Shown here: in pieces, positions 46,701 to 53,905 of the stretch
Numbering within the stretch: position 1 is the first letter of the stretch
How the letters are laid out: each line of letters begins with the position of its first letter
NCBI RefSeq assembly: GCF_040548815.1
Contig: NZ_JBEPSM010000004.1
Location: 310,001-374,000, forward strand
Direction: 5' to 3'
Source: Kaistia defluvii
GTDB taxonomy: Bacteria > Pseudomonadota > Alphaproteobacteria > Rhizobiales > Kaistiaceae
DNA: 64,000 nt
Program-made: the position numbers and the translations under genes
The notes under the pieces: generated by a model
What the model was told of the DNA's origin: nothing
Database searches by the model: none
What the model saw: only the letters and a program-made list of their open reading frames with translations

Positions 46701-47531
46701 TCAGGTGCCGGCCAGGGCGCCCTTGGTCATGCCGTTGACCAGGAAGGGCTCGAGAAAGGCGAAGAGGATGATGGCGGGCAGGATGGACACGGTGCCGGCG
46801 GCCATCAGCAACTGCCAGTCGACCATCTGTTCGCCGACGAAAGACTGCATGCCGACAGTCAGAACCTGCCTCTCAGGCGAGGAGATCAGCGTTCGCGCGA
46901 AGATGAACTCCGACCAGCTGTTCAGCATGACGTACACGGTCGCCGCCGCGACGCCGGGCTTCGCCAGCGGCAGGACGATCAGTCGGAGCGCCTGCATCTG
47001 GCTGGCGCCGTCAATCATCGCCGCCTGTTCCAGTTCGCGCGGGATCCGGTCGAAGAAGCCTTTCATCAGCCAGCTGGCGAGCGGCACGCTGATCGTCATG
47101 TTGGCGAGGACCAGACCGAGATAGGTGTCGAAGATCCCCAGGAGATTGTAGATGATGAAAAGCGGGATCAGGATCAGGCTGGCGGGGATCAGCTTGCTGA
47201 TCAGGAGCATGGCGCCGAGCGACTGCTGCACGACCCCGGAATAGCGCGACAGCGAATAGCCGGCGAGCGTCGAGACCACGACGCTGAAGAATGTCGTCAG
47301 CACGCCGACGATCAGGCTGTTCATCATCCAGGTCGGAAACGCGCTGCGCGCGAAAATCCCGACAAAGGCGTCAAAACGGATGCGGGAAAAATCCGGCAGC
47401 AGCGACGGCGAGCGCGACAGAATCGCATCCGTCGGCATGATGGCGGTCATCACCATCCAGTAGAATGGGAACAGCGTGACGAGCGCAAAGCCCAGCAGCG
47501 CGATCCAGGAAAGCACGGTTCCAATCTTCAT
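46701..47531 (-). CDS. ABC sugar permease, MalG type
   Basis: 276 aa with six transmembrane segments and the docking loop PRELEQAAMIDGASQMQALRLIVLPL. The start at 47531 was chosen because the open frame upstream is a shadow of the partner permease. It lies 8 bases after that gene's stop. Confidence 0.88.
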   Translation of the reverse strand: MKIGTVLSWIALLGFALVTLFPFYWMVMTAIMPTDAILSRSPSLLPDFSRIRFDAFVGIFARSAFPTWMMNSLIVGVLTTFFSVVVSTLAGYSLSRYSGVVQQSLGAMLLISKLIPASLILIPLFIIYNLLGIFDTYLGLVLANMTISVPLASWLMKGFFDRIPRELEQAAMIDGASQMQALRLIVLPLAKPGVAAATVYVMLNSWSEFIFARTLISSPERQVLTVGMQSFVGEQMVDWQLLMAAGTVSILPAIILFAFLEPFLVNGMTKGALAGT

Positions 47532-47539
47532 CGCGGGCC

Positions 47540-48481
47540 TCAATATTTCGACCGGCGAGCCAGGGCGCCGAGCAGGATCGAGAGAAGAAGGGCGAAGGCG
47601 ATCATCATCGTGCCGACAGCGGTGGCCGCGCCCATCCGGAAATACTGGAAGGCTTCCTTGTATACGTAGAGCGCCAGCGTCTCGGTCGCGTGCGCCGGCC
47701 CGCCGCCCGTCGTCGCGAAGATGATGTCGACGTCGCGAAACACGCCGAGGCAACTGACCATCACCACCAGCGCCGTGGCGCTTTGAATGCCCGGCCAGGT
47801 CACATGGACGAATTTCTGCACCGCCTTGGCGCCATCCACTTCGGCCGCGTCGTAGATTTCCGTCGGAATGGATTGCAGCGCCGCCAGGATCGTCAGCGTG
47901 ATGAGCGGATAGGTCTTCCAGATCGTCGGCACGATGACCGCGAGAAGCGCCGTGCGGGAATCGGCGAACCAGGCATGGTCGCCGGATAGCAGGCCGATGT
48001 CGCGAAGCATGGCGTTGAAGACGCCGAACGAGCCATCCATGATCCAGAGGAACATAATCGACACGACGACACCGGGCACCGCCCAAGGGATCAGGATCAG
48101 GGTCCGGAAGATACGCGTGCCTGGCAGGCGTCGATTGAGAAGCAACGCGGTCGCCAAGCCGATCAACAAGGCGGCGCCAACGCTTCCCGCCACATAGATC
48201 GCCGAAGTCGACGTGCTGCGCCAGAACTGCGGATCCGACAGCACGCGGCTGTAATTGCCGAAGCCGAGCGGCAATGCGCTGATCCGGGCAAAGTTCATCA
48301 CCTTGCCCTCGCGCAGCGAGATCTCGAAGACCTGGTAGAGCGGATAGACGATCAGCACCAGGACTGTCGCGACGGCCGGCATCAGCAACGCCAGCGACAG
48401 CAATGTACGTCGCCGCTCGAAGCTCAGATCCAGCCAGCCGGCACGCCGCGTTCCGGCTGCCGATATGCTCGTCATTGCCAT
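47540..48481 (-). CDS. ABC sugar permease, MalF type
   Basis: 313 aa with six transmembrane segments and the EAA loop PTEIYDAAEVDGAKAVQKFVHVTWPG. A second ATG two codons later (48475) is an alternative start. With the MalG-like gene it forms a CUT1 channel; no ATPase gene is present in this operon. Confidence 0.88.
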   Translation of the reverse strand: MAMTSISAAGTRRAGWLDLSFERRRTLLSLALLMPAVATVLVLIVYPLYQVFEISLREGKVMNFARISALPLGFGNYSRVLSDPQFWRSTSTSAIYVAGSVGAALLIGLATALLLNRRLPGTRIFRTLILIPWAVPGVVVSIMFLWIMDGSFGVFNAMLRDIGLLSGDHAWFADSRTALLAVIVPTIWKTYPLITLTILAALQSIPTEIYDAAEVDGAKAVQKFVHVTWPGIQSATALVVMVSCLGVFRDVDIIFATTGGGPAHATETLALYVYKEAFQYFRMGAATAVGTMMIAFALLLSILLGALARRSKY

Positions 48482-48506
48482 TGTATCGACCCTGTCGGTG
48501 GAAGGA

Positions 48507-48529
48507 GGCGGACGGGCAAGCCGTCCGCC
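48507..48529 (-). other. Intercistronic hairpin after the binding-protein gene
   Basis: GGCGGACGG (48507-48515) pairs with CCGTCCGCC (48521-48529) over 9 perfect base pairs with a 5-base loop, 11 bases downstream of the binding-protein stop on the minus strand and ahead of the MalF-like gene. It is placed like the hairpins at 3664, 24616 and 38867. Confidence 0.55.
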
Positions 48530-48539
48530 ATCGGGCTCG

Positions 48540-49784
48540 CTAGTCGAGCGGAATCGCCGCCTGGAGCTGATCCTGTGCCGCCTTCAGCACCGCGTCCGTC
48601 GGTTCCTGGGTCGAAAGCAGCTTCAGCGCCGCCGTCATCAGAATGGCCGAGTATTCCGCGAAATTGCCGCGGATCCGCTGATCCGTCGGGAACAGGGGCT
48701 CACTGGCCATGGCCGCGGCGCTGATGATCTCGAGCTGCGGAGCGGCTGCGATGTCATCGCTGGTGAGCACGGGAGACTTGCGGCCGGCGGGCTGACCCGT
48801 CTGCTTCAGATAGGCGCGCTGCCATTCCGGTTTGGTGACGAACTGAACGAACTTCCAGGCAGCATCCGCGGTGCCTTCATCCAGTCCTTCGGCGATATGG
48901 ATGGTGATACCGCCCGGTGCTTCCTGCGGGTCGAAAGGAGTGCGGACCATCTTCAGCTTGGGACGCATCTCCGGCGTCGCCTTTTCAAGCCAGGACCAAA
49001 CCCACGGCCCATCAATCAGGAACGCCGTGCGACCATCGACGAAGAGCTGCCGCGCCACCGCCGAATTGTTGCCAAGCGGCGCATTCTGGCCGACCGTCTG
49101 CCGATAGGCGTCGAGCGCCGCGACGACTTCGGGCGCCGTCAGGTTATATTTGCCGTCCTTGATGAGGCTGGTTCCTGCCCACATCGCGTAGCGGTGCAGG
49201 TCTTCGACGGCCGTCGGGTGTTCGGTCGTCACAGCCGACAGGCCGAATGTGCCCGCTTGCTTGTCCGTCAGCTTGGCCACAGCGGCTTTGAATTCATCCC
49301 AGCTTTTGGGAGCCGCGACACCGGCCTTCTGCAACAAGTCCTCGTTGTAGAAGAGCATCAGCGCGCTGTTCGAGATCAGGACGCCGCGCGTCTCGCCATC
49401 CCATTTCAGGTCGGCCTGTGCGCTGGCCCAATCGGTCGCGATATCGGTGCCCTGGATCCGCGCATCGAGCGGCGCGAGCCAGCCCTGCGAGGCATAGGCG
49501 CCATAATTCTGCTCGGAAATCTGGATCACCGCCGGCGGGCGATTGGACGCAAAGCGGATGGTCAGTTGGGTCAGATAGTCCGCGAACGGAATGTAGTTCT
49601 GCTTGATCTTGATATCGGGATTCTCGGCCTCGAAGGCCTTGATGGCTGCCTTCCACCAATCGGAATTGCCCGGCTCTTCCAGTTGCCAAGATGCAAAGTC
49701 GAGCTCGGTCTGCGCCTGGGCGACCAGTGTCGACGCGGCCAGCGCCGCCCCGAGGGCGGCGCCGCGGATAAGGGCTTTCAACAT
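48540..49784 (-). CDS. ABC sugar-binding protein, family 1 (MalE-like)
   Basis: 414 aa. A signal peptide (MLKALIRGAALGAALAASTL, then VAQAQ) leads into a family-1 sugar-binding protein (LDFASWQLEEPGNSDWWKAAIKAFEAENPDI, split over residues 28-60). The ATG at 49784 follows AAGAGA. It is the first gene of the minus-strand operon and faces the GntR gene across a long inverted repeat. Confidence 0.88.
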   Translation of the reverse strand: MLKALIRGAALGAALAASTLVAQAQTELDFASWQLEEPGNSDWWKAAIKAFEAENPDIKIKQNYIPFADYLTQLTIRFASNRPPAVIQISEQNYGAYASQGWLAPLDARIQGTDIATDWASAQADLKWDGETRGVLISNSALMLFYNEDLLQKAGVAAPKSWDEFKAAVAKLTDKQAGTFGLSAVTTEHPTAVEDLHRYAMWAGTSLIKDGKYNLTAPEVVAALDAYRQTVGQNAPLGNNSAVARQLFVDGRTAFLIDGPWVWSWLEKATPEMRPKLKMVRTPFDPQEAPGGITIHIAEGLDEGTADAAWKFVQFVTKPEWQRAYLKQTGQPAGRKSPVLTSDDIAAAPQLEIISAAAMASEPLFPTDQRIRGNFAEYSAILMTAALKLLSTQEPTDAVLKAAQDQLQAAIPLD

Positions 49785-49873
49785 GCGTCTCTTCCCCAAT
49801 GTCTGGTTCCACCGGAGCTCCTCCCCGACGGGCACGCGGTCGGCCTCCTGCCGCCTTATGCCCCGGCAGACTT

Positions 49874-49913
49874 TCAAATCGTATATCTTCTGTCAAGATC
49901 ATATATGATTTGA
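49874..49913. promoter_or_regulatory. Divergent GntR operator: 40 bp inverted repeat
   Basis: TCAAATCgTATA at the left pairs with TATAtGATTTGA at the right (11 of 12). An internal ATCTT/AAGAT pair and an embedded ATCATATATGAT palindrome (49898-49909) lie inside. The repeat sits between the divergent binding-protein and GntR genes, about 60-90 bp from both starts, where one repressor dimer pair could control both promoters. Confidence 0.7.
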
Positions 49914-49970
49914 CGGGATCGACGATAACCGTCATTGGGTAGCATCCTTCTGACAGCAGGATCTGGGGCC

Positions 49971-50660
49971 GTGACCAAGCCGGTGGGCGAGACCAACTAT
50001 GTTCGCGTGGCCAACTTGCTGCGCAATGAGATCATCGCGGGCGAAATACCGCTGGGCGGCTGGCTGCGACTGAACGCGCTCGCCGAAAAATACGGCGTCA
50101 GCGTCCAGCCTGTGCGCGAAGCGCTGCAGCAGCTCGAGGGAGAGGGCCTGGTCGAGATATTCCCGAACCGTGGCGTCCGCGTGCGGGCGCTGGATCGACA
50201 GCGGTTGATCCACTCGCATGAGATTGGCGAAGCGCTCGAGGCATTTCTCGCCTACCAGTTTGCCGAAGAGGCATCGCTGTCATCGCTCCGCAAGCTCGAA
50301 GCGCTGCAGGCGGCGCATGATGTGGCCCTGGACGCGCTGGACTGGCCTCGGATCGACGCCGCCAACTATGCCTTCCACCGCTTCATCAACATGCATGGCG
50401 GAAATCTCGAAGCGGCCGAAATCATCATCCCTCGCTATTACGGCCTGAGCGAAAGCCTTCTCTACAAGCGAGGGCGAACCCAGGCTTATGCGGATCGTGT
50501 CCGGGCCGAGCATCACGCGTTACTCGACGCCTTCCGCGACCGCGATCCCTCCCGCGCGCGGGAGATCAGCGGCAAGCATGTCCGCGCGACCCTGGATGAT
50601 GTCCTGGATGCCTTCGAGGCGACACAAAACAGGGCTGCGAAGTCACGGACGGATCCATAG
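49971..50660 (+). CDS. GntR-family regulator
   Basis: 229 aa from a GTG at 49971 preceded by CTGGGG; a TTG at 49935 is an alternative. The winged helix covers about residues 5-75 (VRVANLLRNEIIAGEIPLGG, then EKYGVSVQPVREALQQLEGEGLV) and the rest fits an FCD-type ligand domain (ANYAFHRFINMHGGN, AEHHALLDAFRDRD). Likely controls the divergent sugar-acid importer operon through the 40 bp inverted repeat. It is the last ordinary chromosomal gene before the integrative element. Confidence 0.86.
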   Translation: MTKPVGETNYVRVANLLRNEIIAGEIPLGGWLRLNALAEKYGVSVQPVREALQQLEGEGLVEIFPNRGVRVRALDRQRLIHSHEIGEALEAFLAYQFAEEASLSSLRKLEALQAAHDVALDALDWPRIDAANYAFHRFINMHGGNLEAAEIIIPRYYGLSESLLYKRGRTQAYADRVRAEHHALLDAFRDRDPSRAREISGKHVRATLDDVLDAFEATQNRAAKSRTDP

Positions 50661-51075
50661 ACGACGCCAGGAATCACGCTCCGGCGCGGCCGTCGTCGTC
50701 TATCGAAAGCCAATTAGCTGCGATCCGCGTTGCCAGCGGTTGATCAGACTCGGGACTGCGTCAGCACCAACGACGCCAGCAGCGCTGGGTGTCCGACCCA
50801 ACGCGTCCGGATCCATCTGGTGAAGCCTTCGACAGAACTGGACGATTGACGCCGGAGTGCCTCGGTCGTGGCCCTCGCTTGCACCCGATGACCAGACCAA
50901 CATCAAAAGCCGCTCGACCCATCGGACCACGTCTGAAAATACAATGGTATCATGAAGCTAATGGCGGAGAGGGGGAGACGCTCTCCGACAACCTGTCTGA
51001 CGCCTTGTACCCCTTGACGTTCCTCCACTTTGCCCGGCTCTATGGGGGAGCAATTTGGGGGAGCACGACACCGGC
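50661..51075. other. Junction between chromosome and integrative element
   Basis: About 415 bases with no convincing gene. It begins with ordinary GC-rich DNA after the GntR stop. The stretch at 50930-50960 is AT-richer. The tRNA-Ser-like segment at 50962 lies 100 bp before the recombinase start, the usual place for an attachment site. Upstream of about 50.9 kb nothing resembles element DNA. Confidence 0.45.
50962..50978. mobile_element. Putative attachment site resembling a tRNA-Ser 3' end
   Basis: TGGCGGAGAGGGGGAGA reads, on the minus strand, as TCTCCCCCTCTCCGCCA, close to the last 17 bases of many bacterial tRNA-Ser genes including CCA. No rest of a tRNA follows, which is expected at the distal end of an element inserted into a tRNA 3' end. 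The same bases also form a small GGAGAG/CTCTCC hairpin, so the match could be fortuitous. Confidence 0.4.
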
Positions 51076-52467
51076 ATGGCCAGTTCGCAGCAGTATCTAG
51101 AGTGGCATGGGCAGCAATGGCGGGTGGTGGTTTTCATTCCCCGAAATCTTCAGTCCATCCTCGGCAGGACACGCTTCAAGCAGCCCCTTGGAACTGCCGA
51201 CCTCAGGCATGCCAATGAGCTGAAATGGCCGGTGGTCACTCGGATGAAAAGCGCAATAGCTCAGGCTCGCCGAGCCGCAGCTTCGAGCAATCCCCGTGAG
51301 GCCGAGGCTTTGCACCTGCGCCTGCATGCCGACGACGAGGGAACGCAATACTGGCTTCATGATCGTGCCCAGCGGATCGCCGCGACCGAAGGCCATGAGG
51401 CCGCAGCCGCATTTTACGGCCTAGCGAGTGGCCAAGCGACGCCCCTGGACCACCATGCGAGCGCCTTCCTCACCTTCAAGGCCGACTACCGACTGAAGAC
51501 CCGTGGCGACTTTGAGCGCGTCCTACGCTGGCTCGGGGACTGGCTGCGAACCGAGCATCTGCCAGTTACCCTCGAAGGCGTCACCCGCAAGACGGCGGGC
51601 CGGTTTATCGAGCAAGCACTTGTCGTCGGCCGCGACCGAAAGAAGGCCACTGCTTACCTAGGCTTCCTTCGCGAGTACTGGAAGTGGCTGAAACTGCGGG
51701 GTCATGTTGAGGACAGTCCCTGGGTGGGACAGGAACTCCCCGCCGCTCCGAGGCCGAACCGCGATGCAGAGCCAGACCGAGGCAAGCGGGCCTATACGGA
51801 TGACGAGACGGCCCGCCTTGTACACGGTCCAGTGGCCGACCTAATGCACCCACCGCCGAGCCTCTATCTTTCCGACCTGATGCACATCGCAGCCCTTAGC
51901 GGCATGCGCCTGGAAGAAATCTGCCAGCTCCGCTTGGCCGATTGCGCTGACGGCAACTTCCAGGTCCATTACGGCAAGACGGCCAATGCTACCCGCACGA
52001 TACCGATCCATCCCGATCTGGCCGGCCTTGTCGCTCGCCGCAGCGAGGGGAAGTCAGAAAGCGCCCACCTCATTGACGGCCTGCCCGACATACCGGCCTC
52101 CCGCGACAGCCGATCCGACCCGGCGGCGAAAGCCTTCACCCGGTATCGCCGCAAGATCGGCGTGGACGAACGGCCGAACGGTAAAGCCAAGAGCAATGTG
52201 GACTTCCACTCGTTCCGCCGCTGGTTCATCCGCAAGGCGGTAGAGGCGCTGGAAGGCGGCAATCCCGGCTTCACCCCTTGGACCATAGCGGATGTTGTCG
52301 GCCACGATGATGAGGGGGCTAAGGACATTCTGCGGCTGACCATGCGGCACTACCCCGGACAGTCGGGCGACGCCGCCAAGCGTGCCTTGGTGGAAGCCGT
52401 CAAGCTTCCAACCGCCCGCTCGCCCCGGCACCAAACGGATAGCCCCATCGAGAACCCCAAGCGCTAG
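51076..52467 (+). CDS. Tyrosine recombinase (integrase) of the element
   Basis: 463 aa from the ATG at 51076 (a TTG at 51055 is in frame). The catalytic set is complete: Arg278 (SGMRLEEI), Lys301 (YGKTANATR), His378-x-x-Arg381 (FHSFRRWF), His410 (VVGHDDEG) and the nucleophile Tyr426 (MRHYPGQ). The N-terminal half contains a core-binding SAM-like domain (about residues 125-210). It resembles phage and island integrases of alphaproteobacteria. Its position next to a tRNA-like sequence marks the left border of the element. Confidence 0.92.
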   Translation: MASSQQYLEWHGQQWRVVVFIPRNLQSILGRTRFKQPLGTADLRHANELKWPVVTRMKSAIAQARRAAASSNPREAEALHLRLHADDEGTQYWLHDRAQRIAATEGHEAAAAFYGLASGQATPLDHHASAFLTFKADYRLKTRGDFERVLRWLGDWLRTEHLPVTLEGVTRKTAGRFIEQALVVGRDRKKATAYLGFLREYWKWLKLRGHVEDSPWVGQELPAAPRPNRDAEPDRGKRAYTDDETARLVHGPVADLMHPPPSLYLSDLMHIAALSGMRLEEICQLRLADCADGNFQVHYGKTANATRTIPIHPDLAGLVARRSEGKSESAHLIDGLPDIPASRDSRSDPAAKAFTRYRRKIGVDERPNGKAKSNVDFHSFRRWFIRKAVEALEGGNPGFTPWTIADVVGHDDEGAKDILRLTMRHYPGQSGDAAKRALVEAVKLPTARSPRHQTDSPIENPKR

Positions 52468-52496
52468 CAATCAAGACAACTGAGAGGAGATTTCCC

Positions 52497-52730
52497 ATGA
52501 CCACGACCACTTCCAACCGCTTCCCGCCCGTCTCCGCCACCACCGCAAACACCGAAATTCTGGACCTCTTGAAGTCGCCAAAGCAAGCCATCGCCTTCGC
52601 TATCGAACACATCGAGGAGTTCGAGGTTCGAGCGTTCCTGATGGACTGGTCCTTGGGGGCCGACCTGACCCCGTGGGTGGAAGCTTGGCGAGTGGACTAC
52701 GAGGTCGGAAAGGGCACACCCCGAGGGTGA
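52497..52730 (+). CDS. Small element protein, unknown function
   Basis: 77 aa, acidic in its middle (EHIEEFEVRAFLMDWSLGADL), with a Ser/Thr-rich N terminus. A strong GAGAGGAGA ribosome site 8 bases upstream and a gap of only 30 bases from the integrase support a real gene. It is about the size of excisionase or accessory proteins, but no HTH is obvious. I do not recognise it. Confidence 0.6.
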   Translation: MTTTTSNRFPPVSATTANTEILDLLKSPKQAIAFAIEHIEEFEVRAFLMDWSLGADLTPWVEAWRVDYEVGKGTPRG

Positions 52731-52840
52731 GGCCTGGGCCTACTTGCACTCCACCACGACACACCCATCAAGCACGATCCCGAGGGAGAGCGTCCGACAC
52801 TGGACTGCTCCTTCCGGCGCTCCATAGGGACCGAAGTAAA

Positions 52841-53203
52841 ATGAGTACCAGACACATCCGGGCGCTCTTCGAGGCCAATAGACGTCTCCTCGCGGAGCAT
52901 CGCGACATTCCGGCGGCCGTCGTCAACACGCTCCTTGGCGTCGCCATATGGGAAGGCCACCAAGTCGATCCCCGCGAGCCCATGACACTGGAGGATTTGG
53001 CGGTGAAGATCGGCACTCCTCCCACCACCGTTAGCGTCCACCTTCGATATCTCGGAGCGTCCTACCGGGAGGAGAAACCGGGCCTCGGCTTGGTCGAGAC
53101 CCGAGAGTACCGGCCGAACCGGCGCAAGAAAACCTTCCACCTGACGCCGCGAGGGCGCGGACTAATACGGCAGCTCGATTTGATCCTGAGGAAGGCGGAG
53201 TAA
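52841..53203 (+). CDS. Winged-helix (MarR-like) regulator
   Basis: 120 aa. A winged helix-turn-helix is visible at about residues 40-105 (MTLEDLAVKIGTPPTTVSVHLRYLG, then GLVETREYRPNRRKKTFHLTPRG), with the basic wing typical of MarR-type proteins. It lacks the long flanking dimerisation helices of full MarR proteins. The start at 52841 lacks a clear ribosome site. Presumably regulates element genes, perhaps through the repeats at 53.56 kb. Confidence 0.75.
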   Translation: MSTRHIRALFEANRRLLAEHRDIPAAVVNTLLGVAIWEGHQVDPREPMTLEDLAVKIGTPPTTVSVHLRYLGASYREEKPGLGLVETREYRPNRRKKTFHLTPRGRGLIRQLDLILRKAE

Positions 53204-53288
53204 CGGCTCGGTCCTTCAACCCGCTGCCCACCAATAGGCCCCGGCTCACGCTTGGGGCCAAATTTTTTTGTGCCACCGGTTCCGCCAC

Positions 53289-53379
53289 TGTGGCGCGACA
53301 GCAAAACCTATGCCCCTGAGTTGCTTTACTGTGCCAGAGATTTTGAATCCGGCGCGTCTAGCAGTTCCGCCACAGCCAC
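53289..53379 (-). pseudogene. Degenerate tRNA-Leu(CAA)-like sequence
   Basis: On the minus strand, GTGGCTG-TG-GCGGAACTGCTAGACGCG matches the acceptor and D-arm of tRNA-Leu, and is followed by an anticodon loop TTCAAAA (anticodon CAA). The 3' half fails: the anticodon stem needs two extra bases, no TTCGA T-loop is present, and only GTGGC of the 5' acceptor finds a partner (GCCAC near 53290). It is therefore a decayed or tRNA-mimicking sequence, perhaps the remains of an older integration site, not a functional tRNA. Confidence 0.5.
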
Positions 53380-53563
53380 TAAAAATAGCATTGACGCAAA
53401 TGTTCTTCGGCGTCATATCGCGACTGTAAGCAATTTTCTCTCCCGACTTAATACCTATGGCGGACGCATCTATAATTCCTCTATCGAGTAACTATTGAGT
53501 ATATACCGGCGACCTAACTCCACTTGGGTGCTTGGCGAGGAGTGCATAGGGAGGGCCAAGACA

Positions 53564-53620
53564 CCCTAGGAATATCCTACCACCAATCCCCTAAGGTGGA
53601 CCGCCCAACATACCCTAAGG
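53564..53620. repeat. Three CCCTA(A)GG repeats spaced 24-25 bp
   Basis: CCCTAGG at 53564, CCCTAAGG at 53589 and CCCTAAGG at 53613 are evenly spaced at slightly more than two helical turns. Each core is near-palindromic. The spacing suggests a protein binding on one face of the DNA, for example the winged-helix regulator, upstream of the virion-type gene. Confidence 0.45.
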
Positions 53621-53836
53621 GCACAGTGGGGAACCACGCGGACAGCGACGGCACATAATCAGGGAAGCTGATGTGACCTAGTGCGGAATAGCCCTGGAGG
53701 AGCCCCGGGAGGACGCGTGGGAATGCGGGGAGGCGGAGAACTGCATCCACTCTCCACAATTGCACACTGTCGTCGGCACGGTGCCACGTCGCGCTGGTGC
53801 CGGCCATCCACCCATCATCCACACCATGGAGAACCT

Positions 53837-53905
53837 ATGGACGCATCAACGCGACCAGCACCGACACCATCAATCCGAGCCACCCTTGAGGGAGGTCGCA
53901 CCTGA
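53837..53905 (+). CDS. Possible 22-residue leader peptide
   Basis: ATG at 53837 follows GGAG by 6 bases, and the frame ends in TGATG, sharing a base with the start of the next gene. The peptide (MDASTRPAPTPSIRATLEGG, then RT) has no known function. The arrangement suggests translational coupling to the large gene, which also has its own GGAGG site inside this frame. Confidence 0.35.
   Translation: MDASTRPAPTPSIRATLEGGRT

Larger units (their letters stand above)
53204..53836. other. Non-coding region of the element (633 bp)
   Basis: No frame here has a convincing start or family match. The stretch 53240-53520 is markedly AT-richer than the rest of the window. It contains a direct repeat GTTCCGCCAC (53279-53288 and 53364-53373, 85 bp apart), the tRNA-Leu-like sequence at 53289-53379, a T-run at 53263-53269 and the CCTAAGG repeats at 53564-53620. 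The end of the region leads into a tiny reading frame coupled to the virion-type gene. It probably holds promoters and regulatory sites. Confidence 0.5.

Noticed and set aside
53289..53379. Functional tRNA-Leu gene
   Set aside because: The T-arm and most of the 3' acceptor strand cannot be found, and the anticodon stem does not close without a bulge.
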